Below, in pieces: positions 9,075 through 17,547 of a DNA stretch of 25,524 nucleotides. A program made the position numbers and the translations under genes. Each line of letters begins with the position of its first letter. The stretch's first letter is position 1. Under the pieces are notes generated by a model, which saw only the letters and a program-made list of their open reading frames with translations, was not told where the DNA came from and made no database searches. Origin of the DNA: Nemertoderma westbladi (taxonomy: Eukaryota; Xenacoelomorpha; Nemertodermatida; Nemertodermatidae); contig JAUCBJ010008586.1 in NCBI GenBank assembly GCA_032718475.1, positions 1 to 25,524 on the forward strand, read 5' to 3'.

Positions 9075-10667
9075 CTAGATAACGTTAAGAGTCTCGTTCC
9101 ATTCTTTAGTGGCGTTTTCGAGAGTCATTCCCACTGGATGCCACAAAGTAGCGCATTCGCTAGCATTGGGTAAGTCTCTATACTTTAAGCATTGTGTGGT
9201 ATAGGTTTCCACATCTCCATATCGTTTTATTCTTTCTTCCTCGAATAACACGTCAAGATTCCAGTGCACTAATCGAGTTTTAATGAATCCATCAAGATTG
9301 TACGGAGGTAATATTTCTTTCTCTATTCTAGAAATATTATACGGTTTTCGAAATGAGTTTAGTTTAACTAGCTGATCTAGATGTTTTTGTAGTTGTTCAA
9401 GTTCGACAAGATCGAGAGGATTGATTAATGGTAGAAACCTCAGACTATGCGTAGGATCTTCCGGTTTTACCATGTAATATTGCTTTAAATTGACGTAATA
9501 AGGGTGATCCTTAATTCCATAAAATGAGTCCGGTAAAGGTCTAGCGCGTATGTTAACATCGTGCACCATGCGACGGACAAGATCCGCTCTATTGTTCGGA
9601 GGCTCAACAAGTACACCATCGACACGAGCAGCCTCGATGGGTGGACGTTGTAGCATGGGAGCGTCAGCAATGAGCTCTTGAGATCTGAGATTGGTATTAA
9701 CCGGTTGAGGTTGTACCGTAGCAAAGAGCTTGTCTTTAAAATGAGGAACCATCGAGGGGTGGAGGATCGTTTTGGAATAGAGATCCGTCACGAGAATTTG
9801 AGCTTCTGGTTGGGCTAAAGCTGCTTCTTCCCTCTCAGTCAGCTCTATATGTCTCTCCTTGAGCTGATTTTCCTCCGCTTGTTGTTGCAAGCGCTCGTCC
9901 AGGAATTCCTGTAAAGAGTAGGTGCGTCCACGTTCGATGTCCTCCTCTAGATTTTGTATTTCTCTATCGAACTGGGGTAAAGCTAGTTCTTTCACCGCTT
10001 GGACTTGTTGTTGCAATTTATGTTTCTCCAAGCAATCGTAAGTTCCTTTTCCGATTTTCTGCCGAATAGCGTCCAATGCATTTCGTATCACGGTCTCTTC
10101 GACTTCTGTAACAGGTTGGATCGGAGGGAGGCCAGGACGGTTGTAGGGGTTAAACGGTGATATTAGATGACCGCGTCCTAGTCCAGTGAGGTAAGGTTGG
10201 CGAATATCTAACGAACCCACTACCGGAGTGCCACCAATCAACTGTTCAGGTAACACTAGATCTTTGAACAGTGAGTACAGCTCGGGAGGATCCGTAATAC
10301 TATTAGGATCGAGAGTTTGAGGTATCACTTGGGAATGAGGAGGTCTGACCGAGTATTCCGGAATTCTGATCATGGGTTTATTCAATGATCGCTTAAGGCG
10401 CGCGACCGTAGGTGATACGTCGAAAAGGTTTCGCTCGAAACTCCCATAAGTATATCGCGTAAAACTGTGTTTAGCGCAACGTCTCCGCGGATGTTTATGC
10501 CTTTCGATTTGCTGGTTAGGTCTAGGGCATTCGTCACAGTAATACCAAAGACGCACGTCTTGAAGGGGAAACGCGGGTGATCGCTCTCCAGTTTTACAAT
10601 ATTCCTCCATCTGTTCGAAGCTATCTGGAACGACAGGTAGTGGTCGATCGGCGGTAAGATACATCAT
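9075..10667 (-). CDS. Element A ORF1: 530-aa protein, CxxC/HxH cluster and coiled coil
   Basis: Intact ORF beginning at a double ATG (10667) that overlaps the end of ORF0 by 47 bases, and ending in TAG at 9077-9075. Visible features: a putative zinc-binding cluster C44-C47-H57-H59-C64-H67 within a basic patch (RHKHPRRRC), a proline-rich middle (about 100-190), and a Gln/Glu/Lys-rich region predicted to form coiled coil (about 190-288, heptad-like LQQQVQAVKEL and LDERLQQQAEENQLKER). No enzyme motif is seen. The region from residue 23 to about 278 is conserved in copy B, where it is broken by stops and frameshifts. A structural or scaffold role, matrix-like in a Gag sense, is possible but unproven. 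No known family is recognised. Confidence 0.72.
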   Translation of the reverse strand: MMYLTADRPLPVVPDSFEQMEEYCKTGERSPAFPLQDVRLWYYCDECPRPNQQIERHKHPRRRCAKHSFTRYTYGSFERNLFDVSPTVARLKRSLNKPMIRIPEYSVRPPHSQVIPQTLDPNSITDPPELYSLFKDLVLPEQLIGGTPVVGSLDIRQPYLTGLGRGHLISPFNPYNRPGLPPIQPVTEVEETVIRNALDAIRQKIGKGTYDCLEKHKLQQQVQAVKELALPQFDREIQNLEEDIERGRTYSLQEFLDERLQQQAEENQLKERHIELTEREEAALAQPEAQILVTDLYSKTILHPSMVPHFKDKLFATVQPQPVNTNLRSQELIADAPMLQRPPIEAARVDGVLVEPPNNRADLVRRMVHDVNIRARPLPDSFYGIKDHPYYVNLKQYYMVKPEDPTHSLRFLPLINPLDLVELEQLQKHLDQLVKLNSFRKPYNISRIEKEILPPYNLDGFIKTRLVHWNLDVLFEEERIKRYGDVETYTTQCLKYRDLPNASECATLWHPVGMTLENATKEWNETLNVI

Positions 10668-10797
10668 CGTAAAATAGAGCCGTTTCGGACCTCTTCCATA
10701 CAGCTGGATCGATGGTTTCCTTGGCTACTCCCATCCGGTGTATGTCTTCCCAGGCAGCTTCTGATAAATCAAACGGGAGTCCGGGTCCGGGGAAGTT
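10621..10797 (-). CDS. Element A ORF0, C-terminal fragment
   Basis: An open frame of about 58 codons runs from the junction with BEL sequence near 10797 to a TAG at 10623-10621. It encodes a tail containing the segment EAAWEDIHRMGVAKETIDPA. It overlaps the start of ORF1 by 47 bases in a different frame, the compact arrangement expected of a virus or retroelement. The N-terminal part is missing because the element is truncated here. I recognise no family. It may be the end of the gene whose start survives in copy B at 14744, but the two pieces do not overlap, so this cannot be tested here. Confidence 0.5.
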   Translation of the reverse strand, partial: NFPGPGLPFDLSEAAWEDIHRMGVAKETIDPAVWKRSETALFYDDVSYRRSTTTCRSR

Positions 10798-13103
10798 CCG
10801 GGATTATAGAGTTTTCCGACGAGATTCAGGAGATCTGTAGACAACTAGATTGGTTAGGTAAGTCTCATGAATACCAGAATTCTATGGTTGTAGGAGCCTT
10901 AGCATCTACTTTGCCCAAGGGTGGAGTAGGTACACGCTGGGACAAGAAAGTGTTATATATGATGGAACAACAACAAAGAGACCCTACCAGGGCTGATCTC
11001 ATGTCATTCTTAGATGGAGAGGTAAAATTACAGCGCCTAAAACAGTCCAGAGAGAAGACACCGGAAAATAAGGTAAGTGAGTAACCCGTTTCTAGGAGAA
11101 AGGTAATACCAGTGTGTTATACAGACGACGGCGAAAGCCAGGCTTCTCAAGAGGAAGAGAGCGGGAAAGACACTGAAAGATCTTACTATGACAACAAAGC
11201 GACTAAGGACGTAAGTAAATTCAAGTCTCGAACCAATGACAGGAGAGAACAGGTAAGAAAAACTCCCCCTACGTCTCCTAAGAGAATTCATGGAAGAAAG
11301 CCCGAGGAAAGAACGAGTGTGCACAACGTTATCCAAAGTAAGGTAAGTAACATCAAACCGAAATGTGCGCTGTGTGACGGGCCCCACCGTTTGAATGTGT
11401 GTGATGAATTCCTAAAGAAATCATTAAAGGATAGACGGGAAGTCATGTGGGATAAGCGGTTGTGTTATAATTGCCTCAGACAAGGACACCAACGGCGAAC
11501 CTGTTACTCCGACGCAAGGTGTGCGAAGTGCGGCGCAAAACATCATATCTTGTTGCACACTGAATTCGAACGAAACAGCCCGAATCAGGTAAGTGATTCC
11601 GAACTACATGTCCAATTCAGTGATATGAACGACACTGACCAAAGTTCTGAGATGGAAGGATTCTATACGGACGAATTCTCCAACGAAAACGAATCCTGTT
11701 ACCTGATAAATACCGCAGTGTATCGAGCACTTACGTATGAAAAGGACACCGACAGTGAGCTCCCCCCAACTACTTCTGATCGACAACCATCTTGGAAAGC
11801 ACCAACTTCCAATGTAGGAATCCGAGAATTTCCCGTAGTGCAGTTGAGGGTCCACGGACCTGAAAGGAGTTATATAGTGAACGCCCTCCTTGACTCCGGT
11901 AGCACAGGAACATTCATCGACAAAGAACTAGCCGAAGACATCTTTGCTGGACAACCCAAGTTCCGAACTAAGTTAAACATGTCAGGAATTATGCAGGTTT
12001 GGAAATCTACAGTAATAGCAGATTATTATGTAGGTGCGTTGTCCACCCCCCAGGATGAACTAGGAGAACACAGTATAAGGTCAGTAAAAATGGTGGCGAT
12101 AAAGAACTTCGCTACCAGCCAAGTAGAACCTTATAACTGGGATGAGGACGATTTCACCCAGCAGCTTAAGATACCTAGATTCAACACAGACTACCCTGGA
12201 GTGCAAATACTCATCGGCCAAAATGCGCATGAGGCGCTTGAGACATTGGAGAAACGGCCTGCTCAACCGCAACCACTACAAGCCTATGCAGGAAGAACTA
12301 GAGTAGGTTGGTACCTCACTGGACCTTCCCGTAGGACACTCTTGGAAAGGCTACCCAAAGATCGGGTCCATCAGGAGAGTGAATGGGAAGAAGACATCAG
12401 TGAGGGAGACGACCCAACTGAGGGAACACCATACTCCTCAGATAATGACGATATTAACTCCAATGTAGATCAATGGAGACATTGCCCCGAGACGATTAAT
12501 CTAGCCGACATCGCTTCCAGAGGAGCAACTCCTCAAGAACTGATAGATACTCCAGAATGGTTAGGTGGACCCGACTTCCTAAGTAAAGAAGATGAATGGC
12601 CTCCCCATCTTACCACGGCTGAGATTAGACAAGCCAAGGGAGCGTAGAAAGTCAAACCTAAAACCCGGACGAGTAAATCAAGGTTATTTAAACCCGTGAT
12701 AGATCTGTCTGTACTACACATTGCCAGGGACTACGCTGTGGATCTAAACTCCCCCACCACGAACCGATCTGTTGTGGAGATCAGAGAGAGAGACTGGAGA
12801 TCTGGAACACCAGACGTCTCGCCGGGACTCTCACCTCTCCTGCCGGGAGTGATGGACCACTATAGATCCTGGAATCGGCTTTGTAAGGCCGTCGTGTATT
12901 TGAAGCGATGTTTCTATCGTCACTATTCCAGGACGAAGAGGAAACCTGGAATTGTATTCGAAACACAATAACTCAATCTCCCAGTTGGTCGTTTATGTTT
13001 ACTGGAAAGAGACCGAGAACTGTCCGGAAACTATGGAAGGCAAGATACTCTTCCCACGACCACCTCCCTAATCCAACAAACATCTAGGGACTCCCCAACG
13101 TAA
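10798..13103 (+). pseudogene. BEL/Pao Gag-protease-(RT/IN deleted)-Pol tail
   Basis: Polyprotein remnant of a BEL/Pao retrotransposon. Gag sequence starts around FSDEIQEICRQLDWLGK near 10815. From the Met at 11112, three Cys/His knuckles follow (C85-C88-H92-C97; C118-C121-H126-C131; C137-C140-H145-H149), then the protease active site D261-SGST in NALLDSGSTGTF, and RVGWYLTGP. At about 12462 the sequence jumps to WRHCPETINLADIASRG, which in intact elements lies after RNase H, then EWPPHLT. A connecting block (12650-12968) leads to PVGRLCLLERD, the usual Pol C-terminus. Reading frame 10800-13103 is continuous apart from TAA at 11082-11084, TAG at 12645-12647 and TAA at 12969-12971. It cannot reverse-transcribe or integrate by itself. 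Confidence 0.88.
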
Positions 13104-13121
13104 CAGCGTCTGGAGTGGGTG

Positions 13122-13420
13122 TGTGACTATATTATTTTATATTTGTTTTTATTATTTTATATTTATGTATGTATTATTATGTAATTTTATTATAATCGTT
13201 TTCTTTAATTTTATTTAGTAGAATGTTATTTTAGCGATTATCTAGTAGATTAGTGCAATATATATATTCGCGTTTATTACTTAATTACTTATATATTATA
13301 TATTTAGTGCGACGGCGAGAAATAATTCTTTTTCTCTTTCCTTACTGTCCGTATTACATTATAAAAACGTGACTACAGTAAGATGAAATATCCGTACTTA
13401 TTAAAGTACAATAAAGCTCC
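13122..13420 (+). repeat. Putative 3' LTR of the BEL remnant
   Basis: The Pol stop at 13101-13103 is followed by a short purine-rich TGGAGTGGGTG and then TGTGACTATATT, which could be the polypurine tract and a TG-starting LTR. The stretch is AT-rich and holds a poly-A signal AATAAA at 13410-13415. The right end, expected to finish CA, is not identifiable because no second LTR copy is in the window, so the end given is only approximate. Confidence 0.4.
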
Positions 13421-14743
13421 TACTATATTCAAGTATTATTGGCAAGTAGAGTATTAGGAATGCAAAGTTCAGATCCTCGTGTCTCGGCTAAACCAAGCTC
13501 TGGGTAGACCTTGGAAATAACTTGCCTCTTCTCACTGACATTGCTTCATGCGATATTGCTCTCATACCGTATATTAAATAATACATATAGTAGTGTGATG
13601 TCCCTCTAACAGTAGCGTACAACGCAAAATAAACCTGTTAAACCTTTTGACCATCTGTAATTCTAGTCGATTAAGATATCGCGGCACCCACCGATATACT
13701 TGAAAGACAAAATTCTAGAATCAGTGGTTAACGTCCCCAGACATGTTCTGGAATAAACCGGTGCCCATCTTAAATATTAACTATTAATATTTATAAAATC
13801 TGTCAAAATTTAGATCCTTTAAAATTCTAGTCAATTAAGATATCGTAGCACTTACCGATACTCTTAAAAGGACAAATTTCCTAGAATCAAGGATCCCCGT
13901 CCCCAGATATGTTCTGGAATAAAATGGTGTCTATTTTAATATTAAATAATAAAATTTACGGGAATAAATTTAAATTCATCTTTGTAATGAATTTGATAAA
14001 TTGTCATTTATATACAATTTATAACATTCCCAAAATTCCATTAATTAATAGATCATGGGAGCGGAGATTCACCCTATTAAGTGTATTAGTGTGCGAGAAT
14101 CTCCAATATATAGTCAATAGCCGATAAAATTCATAAAATCATGTATAAAGGGGATATTGACAATTAAAGAATTACTATTAAATAGCATCCCAGATCTGTA
14201 TGCATGAGAATTACCCTAATTCTACCGCTGGCTTTCCATAATGTCACCATGGCAACAACCACGCTAGAATTAGAAGTGAGTTAAAAGAACAATAAAGGCT
14301 TGCCCCATTGAATAGCATAAAGAATAAATAGCACACTGCTAGTATCCAAGGATACCCAATAATAACGTGGCATTCTGGAAGGCACTTGACTAATGGACAA
14401 ATGGCCCGAATGTGTGCGGTTTGTGACAGTTGTGTGGAATTTGTGCGTTTATAGGTGAATGTTACTACTAAAGTGTGTTTACAGTAGCGAGTCGCAATTG
14501 TGAACGTAGCCCTAACTCTCCAGTAAGAACCTGAAGTAAATCTAAGCCTTTGGGACGGACGGTGGAGTGACTCGCGCTGGTTGTTGTGGTCGTTGTGCAG
14601 CTACTACGTTGGCGATAGGCACATCGGCGAAAGTACACCAGCGCTGAGGATCTTGCGCTGTCCGGGGGCCGAGAGGGGTAGGCAGCGACGCCCGCTAGCC
14701 TAATTATAACTAATTATAATATTGATAAACTCATATAGCAGCT
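13421..14743. other. Non-coding stretch, possible 5' leader of copy B
   Basis: No gene is seen. It contains the 165-bp direct repeat (13636-13965), an 8-bp inverted repeat GGAGATTC/GAATCTCC (14063-14070 and 14097-14104), and a GC-richer segment at 14540-14700 just before the first ORF of copy B. The last part may be the 5' untranslated leader of that element. I searched by eye for a copy of the element's 3' region here, as an LTR would require, and found none. Confidence 0.5.
13636..13965. repeat. Two-copy direct repeat, period about 165 bp
   Basis: The segment ATTCTAGTCGATTAAGATATC with its downstream CACCGATA, CTAGAATCA, CGTCCCCAGA and GTTCTGGAATAAA recurs about 165 bases later (from about 13824) in the same order with scattered changes. 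Within each unit the words ATTCTAG and CTAGAAT lie about 50 bases apart in inverted orientation and could pair. Confidence 0.75.
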
Positions 14744-15189
14744 ATGACTGAGTTGATAGATGATGATCTTGGTATCAGGGAGCGATATGCTCTACCGTTG
14801 CAAGCGTTTGTGGATAGCTTGATACGCGGTGACGCTAGTCCAACTACTACGGAGGACGATGGTCGTTATATCGAACCGCCGATGTCCCAGGAGCAACTTA
14901 CGCGTGAATTGGACTATAGAAAATTCACCGCTCGCTATGCGCATCGTAATGGTACGTATATGGACTTTTAACTACTGGCCATCCTATCGATTTACACGAT
15001 ACGGACTATGTCGACACCGAAAGAGAAATGGTAATATTTAAATATCCTACCCAGCGGAGTCGGAACGATAAACTGAAAATCGAATGCGAAAATTCTATTC
15101 GAAATCGACTCGAAAGAGAAGACGTTAAAGAACCGGATAAACGCGGTAACTCCAACGTATATTTGGAATTCTTGAGAGAGACATTGTAA
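14744..15189 (+). pseudogene. Copy B 5' gene (ORFa), one frameshift
   Basis: ATG at 14744 opens a 75-codon frame (begins MTELIDDDLGIRERYALP) that stops at TAA in ATGGACTTTTAACTA near 14969-14971. A -1 shift in that T-run continues an open frame (GHPIDLHDTDYVDTE, then MVIFKYPTQRSRNDK) to the TAA at 15187-15189. In total it gives about 147 acidic and basic residues without recognisable motifs. The T-run position suggests a one-base deletion, though programmed slippage cannot be excluded. The gene is probably longer in an intact element, because its 3' end coincides with the first deletion junction. No family recognised. Confidence 0.5.
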
Positions 15190-15940
15190 AACTGGAGAAA
15201 GATCACCCGCGTTTCCCCTACAAGACGTGCGTCTTTGGTATTATTGCGATGAATGCCCAAGACCCAACCAACAAACGGAAAGACATAAACATCCGCGGAG
15301 ACGTTGCTTTAAACACGGTTTTACTCGCTATATTTACGGGAGTTTCGAGCGAAACTTGTTCGATGTATCACCTACGCTCGCTCGATTCAAACGATCCTTA
15401 ATTAGACCTATGATCAGAGTTCCGGAATACTCGGTCAGACCTCCTCATCCCCTAGTTAAGACCTCAGACTCTTGATCCTAATAGTATCACGGATCCTCCC
15501 GAACTGTACTCACTGTTCCAAGAACTAGTGTTACCCTAACAGTTAGTCGGTGGCACTCCGGTTGTGAGCTCCCTAGATATTCGCCCATCTTACCTAGTCG
15601 GATTGGGACGCGGACATCTAATATCGCCATTCAACCGTGTCGTCGTCCCTGTTTGGCATGATACAACCTGTCACCGAGGCGGAGGAGAGAGTTGTACAAA
15701 ACGCGTTGGACACTATTCTTCAAAAGATCGGAAAAGGAACCTACAATTGTTTAGAGAAATGTAAATTATAGCAACAAGTCCAAGCGGTAAACGAATTAGC
15801 TTTATCTCAGTTCGATCAGGAAATCCAGAATCTCTAAGAAGATATCGAACTTGGATGACTCTACTTTCTGCAAGAGTTTGGACAAATGTTTTCAACGACA
15901 AGTGGAGGAAAATCAGCTCGAGGAGAAGCATATCGATTCC
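15185..15940 (+). pseudogene. Copy B remnant of ORF1 (N-terminal half)
   Basis: Begins at TGTAAAACTGG, matching codon 24 onward of element A ORF1. It carries the CDECPRPNQQ and HKHPRRRC zinc-type cluster, FERNLFDVSPT, the IRPMIRVPEYSVRPP segment, and fragments of the coiled-coil region up to QVEENQLEEKHID. The frame is broken: shifts near 15450-15475 and several in-frame stops through 15535-15860. It is a dead copy. The similarity to the minus-strand ORF at 9075-10667 is clear in protein and DNA. Confidence 0.85.
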
Positions 15941-16294
15941 GATAGAGCCCGAGAACGCGAGTTGGAAAGAATCATCAAACCGAGGAAATTTCTCACTATA
16001 CCCGGTCCACCTACCGCTATCATTCAGATGACCCGTCAGGGACCAGTAAGAGCTGCTGTCTCAAAACGTGCTCTCAAGGTTGTTCGACCTCGTTCCACTG
16101 AGGTTGATACCGATCAACCGGGTACCTCGACCGGCGGATACACCGACCGTAACCCTAAACCTTCTGATGCAATTGTATTGCACCCTTCACCCAAGGGTTA
16201 TAGCCCTCCTAGTAAAGTGGCTCGCCCCAAAGAGAAAAGGACTCTTGCTAGCCTCAAAAAACTGCGTAAACGCCGTCCGCGCAAGAAAAACTAA
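15941..16294 (+). pseudogene. Copy B remnant of ORF3 C-terminus
   Basis: Starts at RERELERIIKPRKF and runs without interruption to the stop at 16292-16294, ending KKLRKRRPRKKN. It matches the last 113 residues of element A ORF3 with about 19 substitutions. The three zinc knuckles of ORF3 are absent. The fusion to ORF1 sequence lies just before the CGAGAACGCGAG coding for the shared Arg-Glu-Arg-Glu, so the open frame at 15851-16294 is a chance ORF1-ORF3 fusion. Survival of this frame, when the rest is decayed, may be luck over a short span. Confidence 0.85.
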
Positions 16295-17547
16295 CTGTTT
16301 AGAATATTTTTATATTTTAGAAGCTGTGATTTTTCATATTTTATAGAATTAAATCCCATTTTCTGGGAGCAGTGTAAAGGCTTTTGCGGATCTAGCTAGT
16401 TATTTTCCCCGCAAAGTACTCTGTAGGTGTTTTAACGGACATAAAAAGCCGTTTCCTTACTGTACCAGTGTTTTAGTGGACATAAAAAGCCATTTCTTCT
16501 GTATGTGTACTTTAGCGGACATAACTAGCGATTTTATGTCACAATAAGCCAAAATCCTCTTGATACAGTGTAGTTACGATGACGACATCTATCAGCTGAT
16601 ATGTACACGTGTAATTTTTCCCTTGTTCTTTGTTCGGCTCACTCGACCAATCAGAGCGATTTTCTTTGTGTTGGACAGTGCATATAGAAACTCACGCAAT
16701 TCAGTCAGTATGTATCTTTCTAAGCCCAGAACACCGGCTTAGGATTCATCTGTACTTCTGTGGAAGTTTCAGACTTTAGCCAAACATTAGAACGGCTTTG
16801 ATCATAGAAACGTATAACTGTTATTCTATCTAACACTTATCATATCATAACTATACGTACCTTTCACCGCATTATTTTATTGCTATTTACTGTTGGTTAT
16901 TAATTATATCAGTTGATGGAATATTGTTATATTTGGATAATATCGATAAATAATCATAAAACCCCAATCTTCTTGATATACTGAAGGTAAGAGACCGGTT
17001 ACATATAGCAATTGCGACTCACATTATATTGGTTTTGGAGTGAATCTAATGCTATTTCATAGGCACTACATGTGTCAGTGGCTGTTCTCTTTATATGTGA
17101 ATAAAATTAGTGAAGGTCGGCAGATCAGTGTGCAGCATTGTGCGGTAGTGTGCATGAGTGTGATAGATAACAAAGCATCTCCTAAAGAATGCGCTTTATA
17201 CGTGAATCAATAGCCATCCTGTTGTGCTTAGTGTAAGTCATAACTCTGTTTACATACTTAGAGCGCCACGTCCTAAAGGAACTGTTAATATTTCCCGAAA
17301 GTGAATAATATTGGTCAGAGATTATATATTAACAATCCATCGAATAATACAGTAGGCCTACATCGCAATAAGGTGAGAGCTTCCGAATCCAGTCTCCCGG
17401 GTATATCCAGCGGGTGAATGGTCGCGCATAGACTGGCTTCGGCTAATGTAGTGTATCAAATACTCGTCATAGGCTAAAGTCGATTTATAATCTAGAAGAC
17501 ACCTAAATTTGGCAGGTTAAACTGCTAAAGGTCTGAAAGCGCGAACA
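16295..17547 (+). other. Non-coding 3' region of copy B
   Basis: Aligns by eye with 6951-5662 (minus) of element A over its full length and ends at the same GCGCGAACA. It contains no credible ORF. The conserved length of about 1.25 kb in two diverged copies suggests a defined 3' module, such as a long UTR, a replication or packaging signal, or an LTR. Confidence 0.7.
16427..16537 (+). repeat. Three tandem GGACATAAAAAGCC units in the 3' region
   Basis: Three adjacent units of about 41, 37 and 33 bp begin GTGT, continue TTTTAACGGACATAAAAAGCC, TTTTAGTGGACATAAAAAGCC and CTTTAGCGGACATAACTAGCG, and end in a T-rich segment. Element A has diverged counterparts, e.g. GTGTTTTTAGAGGATCTAAG, at the same place, so the repeats predate the split of the two copies. 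Confidence 0.75.

Larger units (their letters stand above)
5662..10797 (-). mobile_element. Element A: unrecognised multi-ORF element, 5'-truncated
   Basis: Read on the minus strand from about 10797 to 5662. It has the tail of ORF0, then ORF1, ORF2 and ORF3 packed with overlaps or no gap, then about 1.29 kb of non-coding 3' sequence ending GCGCGAACA. A second, decayed copy lies at about 14744-17547 (+), and the homology of both copies stops at the same base, so 5662 is probably a real terminus. Long direct repeats (LTRs), a poly-A tail and polymerase motifs are not seen. The 5' side is cut off where BEL/Pao sequence starts near 10797. Predicted proteins of copies A and B are about 83% identical over the ORF3 C-terminus. 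Intact long ORFs suggest fairly recent activity or constraint. Family unknown. Confidence 0.7.
10798..13420 (+). mobile_element. BEL/Pao LTR retrotransposon remnant with internal deletions
   Basis: Plus-strand remnant of a BEL/Pao element. Order: C-terminal part of Gag, zinc knuckles, aspartic protease, then a jump over reverse transcriptase and RNase H to the NLADIASRG linker, then a jump over the integrase core to the C-terminal PVGRLCLLE tail, a stop at 13101-13103, a purine-rich stretch and a putative 3' LTR. The 5' LTR and N-terminal Gag are gone; the left junction with element A lies near 10797 in GGAAGTTCCGGG. The remaining coding parts all lie in one reading frame with only three stops. 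Confidence 0.85.
14744..17547 (+). mobile_element. Copy B: internally deleted relative of element A
   Basis: Plus-strand copy that keeps a 5' gene (14744-15189) not present in copy A's truncated end, then ORF1-derived sequence, the last third of ORF3, and the full non-coding 3' region to GCGCGAACA at 17547. ORF0, the N-terminus of ORF1, the C-terminal half of ORF1, all of ORF2 and most of ORF3 are missing. Several stops and frameshifts lie in the ORF1 part. The 5' boundary is unknown and may lie upstream of 14744. Together A and B cover more of the ancestral element than either alone. Confidence 0.75.

Noticed and set aside
11073-11124. 52-bp intron in BEL gag removing the TAA at 11082
   Set aside because: GTAAGT and TTATACAG are present, but removing 52 bases would shift the frame, while the unspliced frame resumes correctly after the stop.
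13100-14743. 5' LTR of copy B matching its 3' region
   Set aside because: None of the distinctive words of the 3' region (for example GGTATATCCAGCGGG) occurs here.
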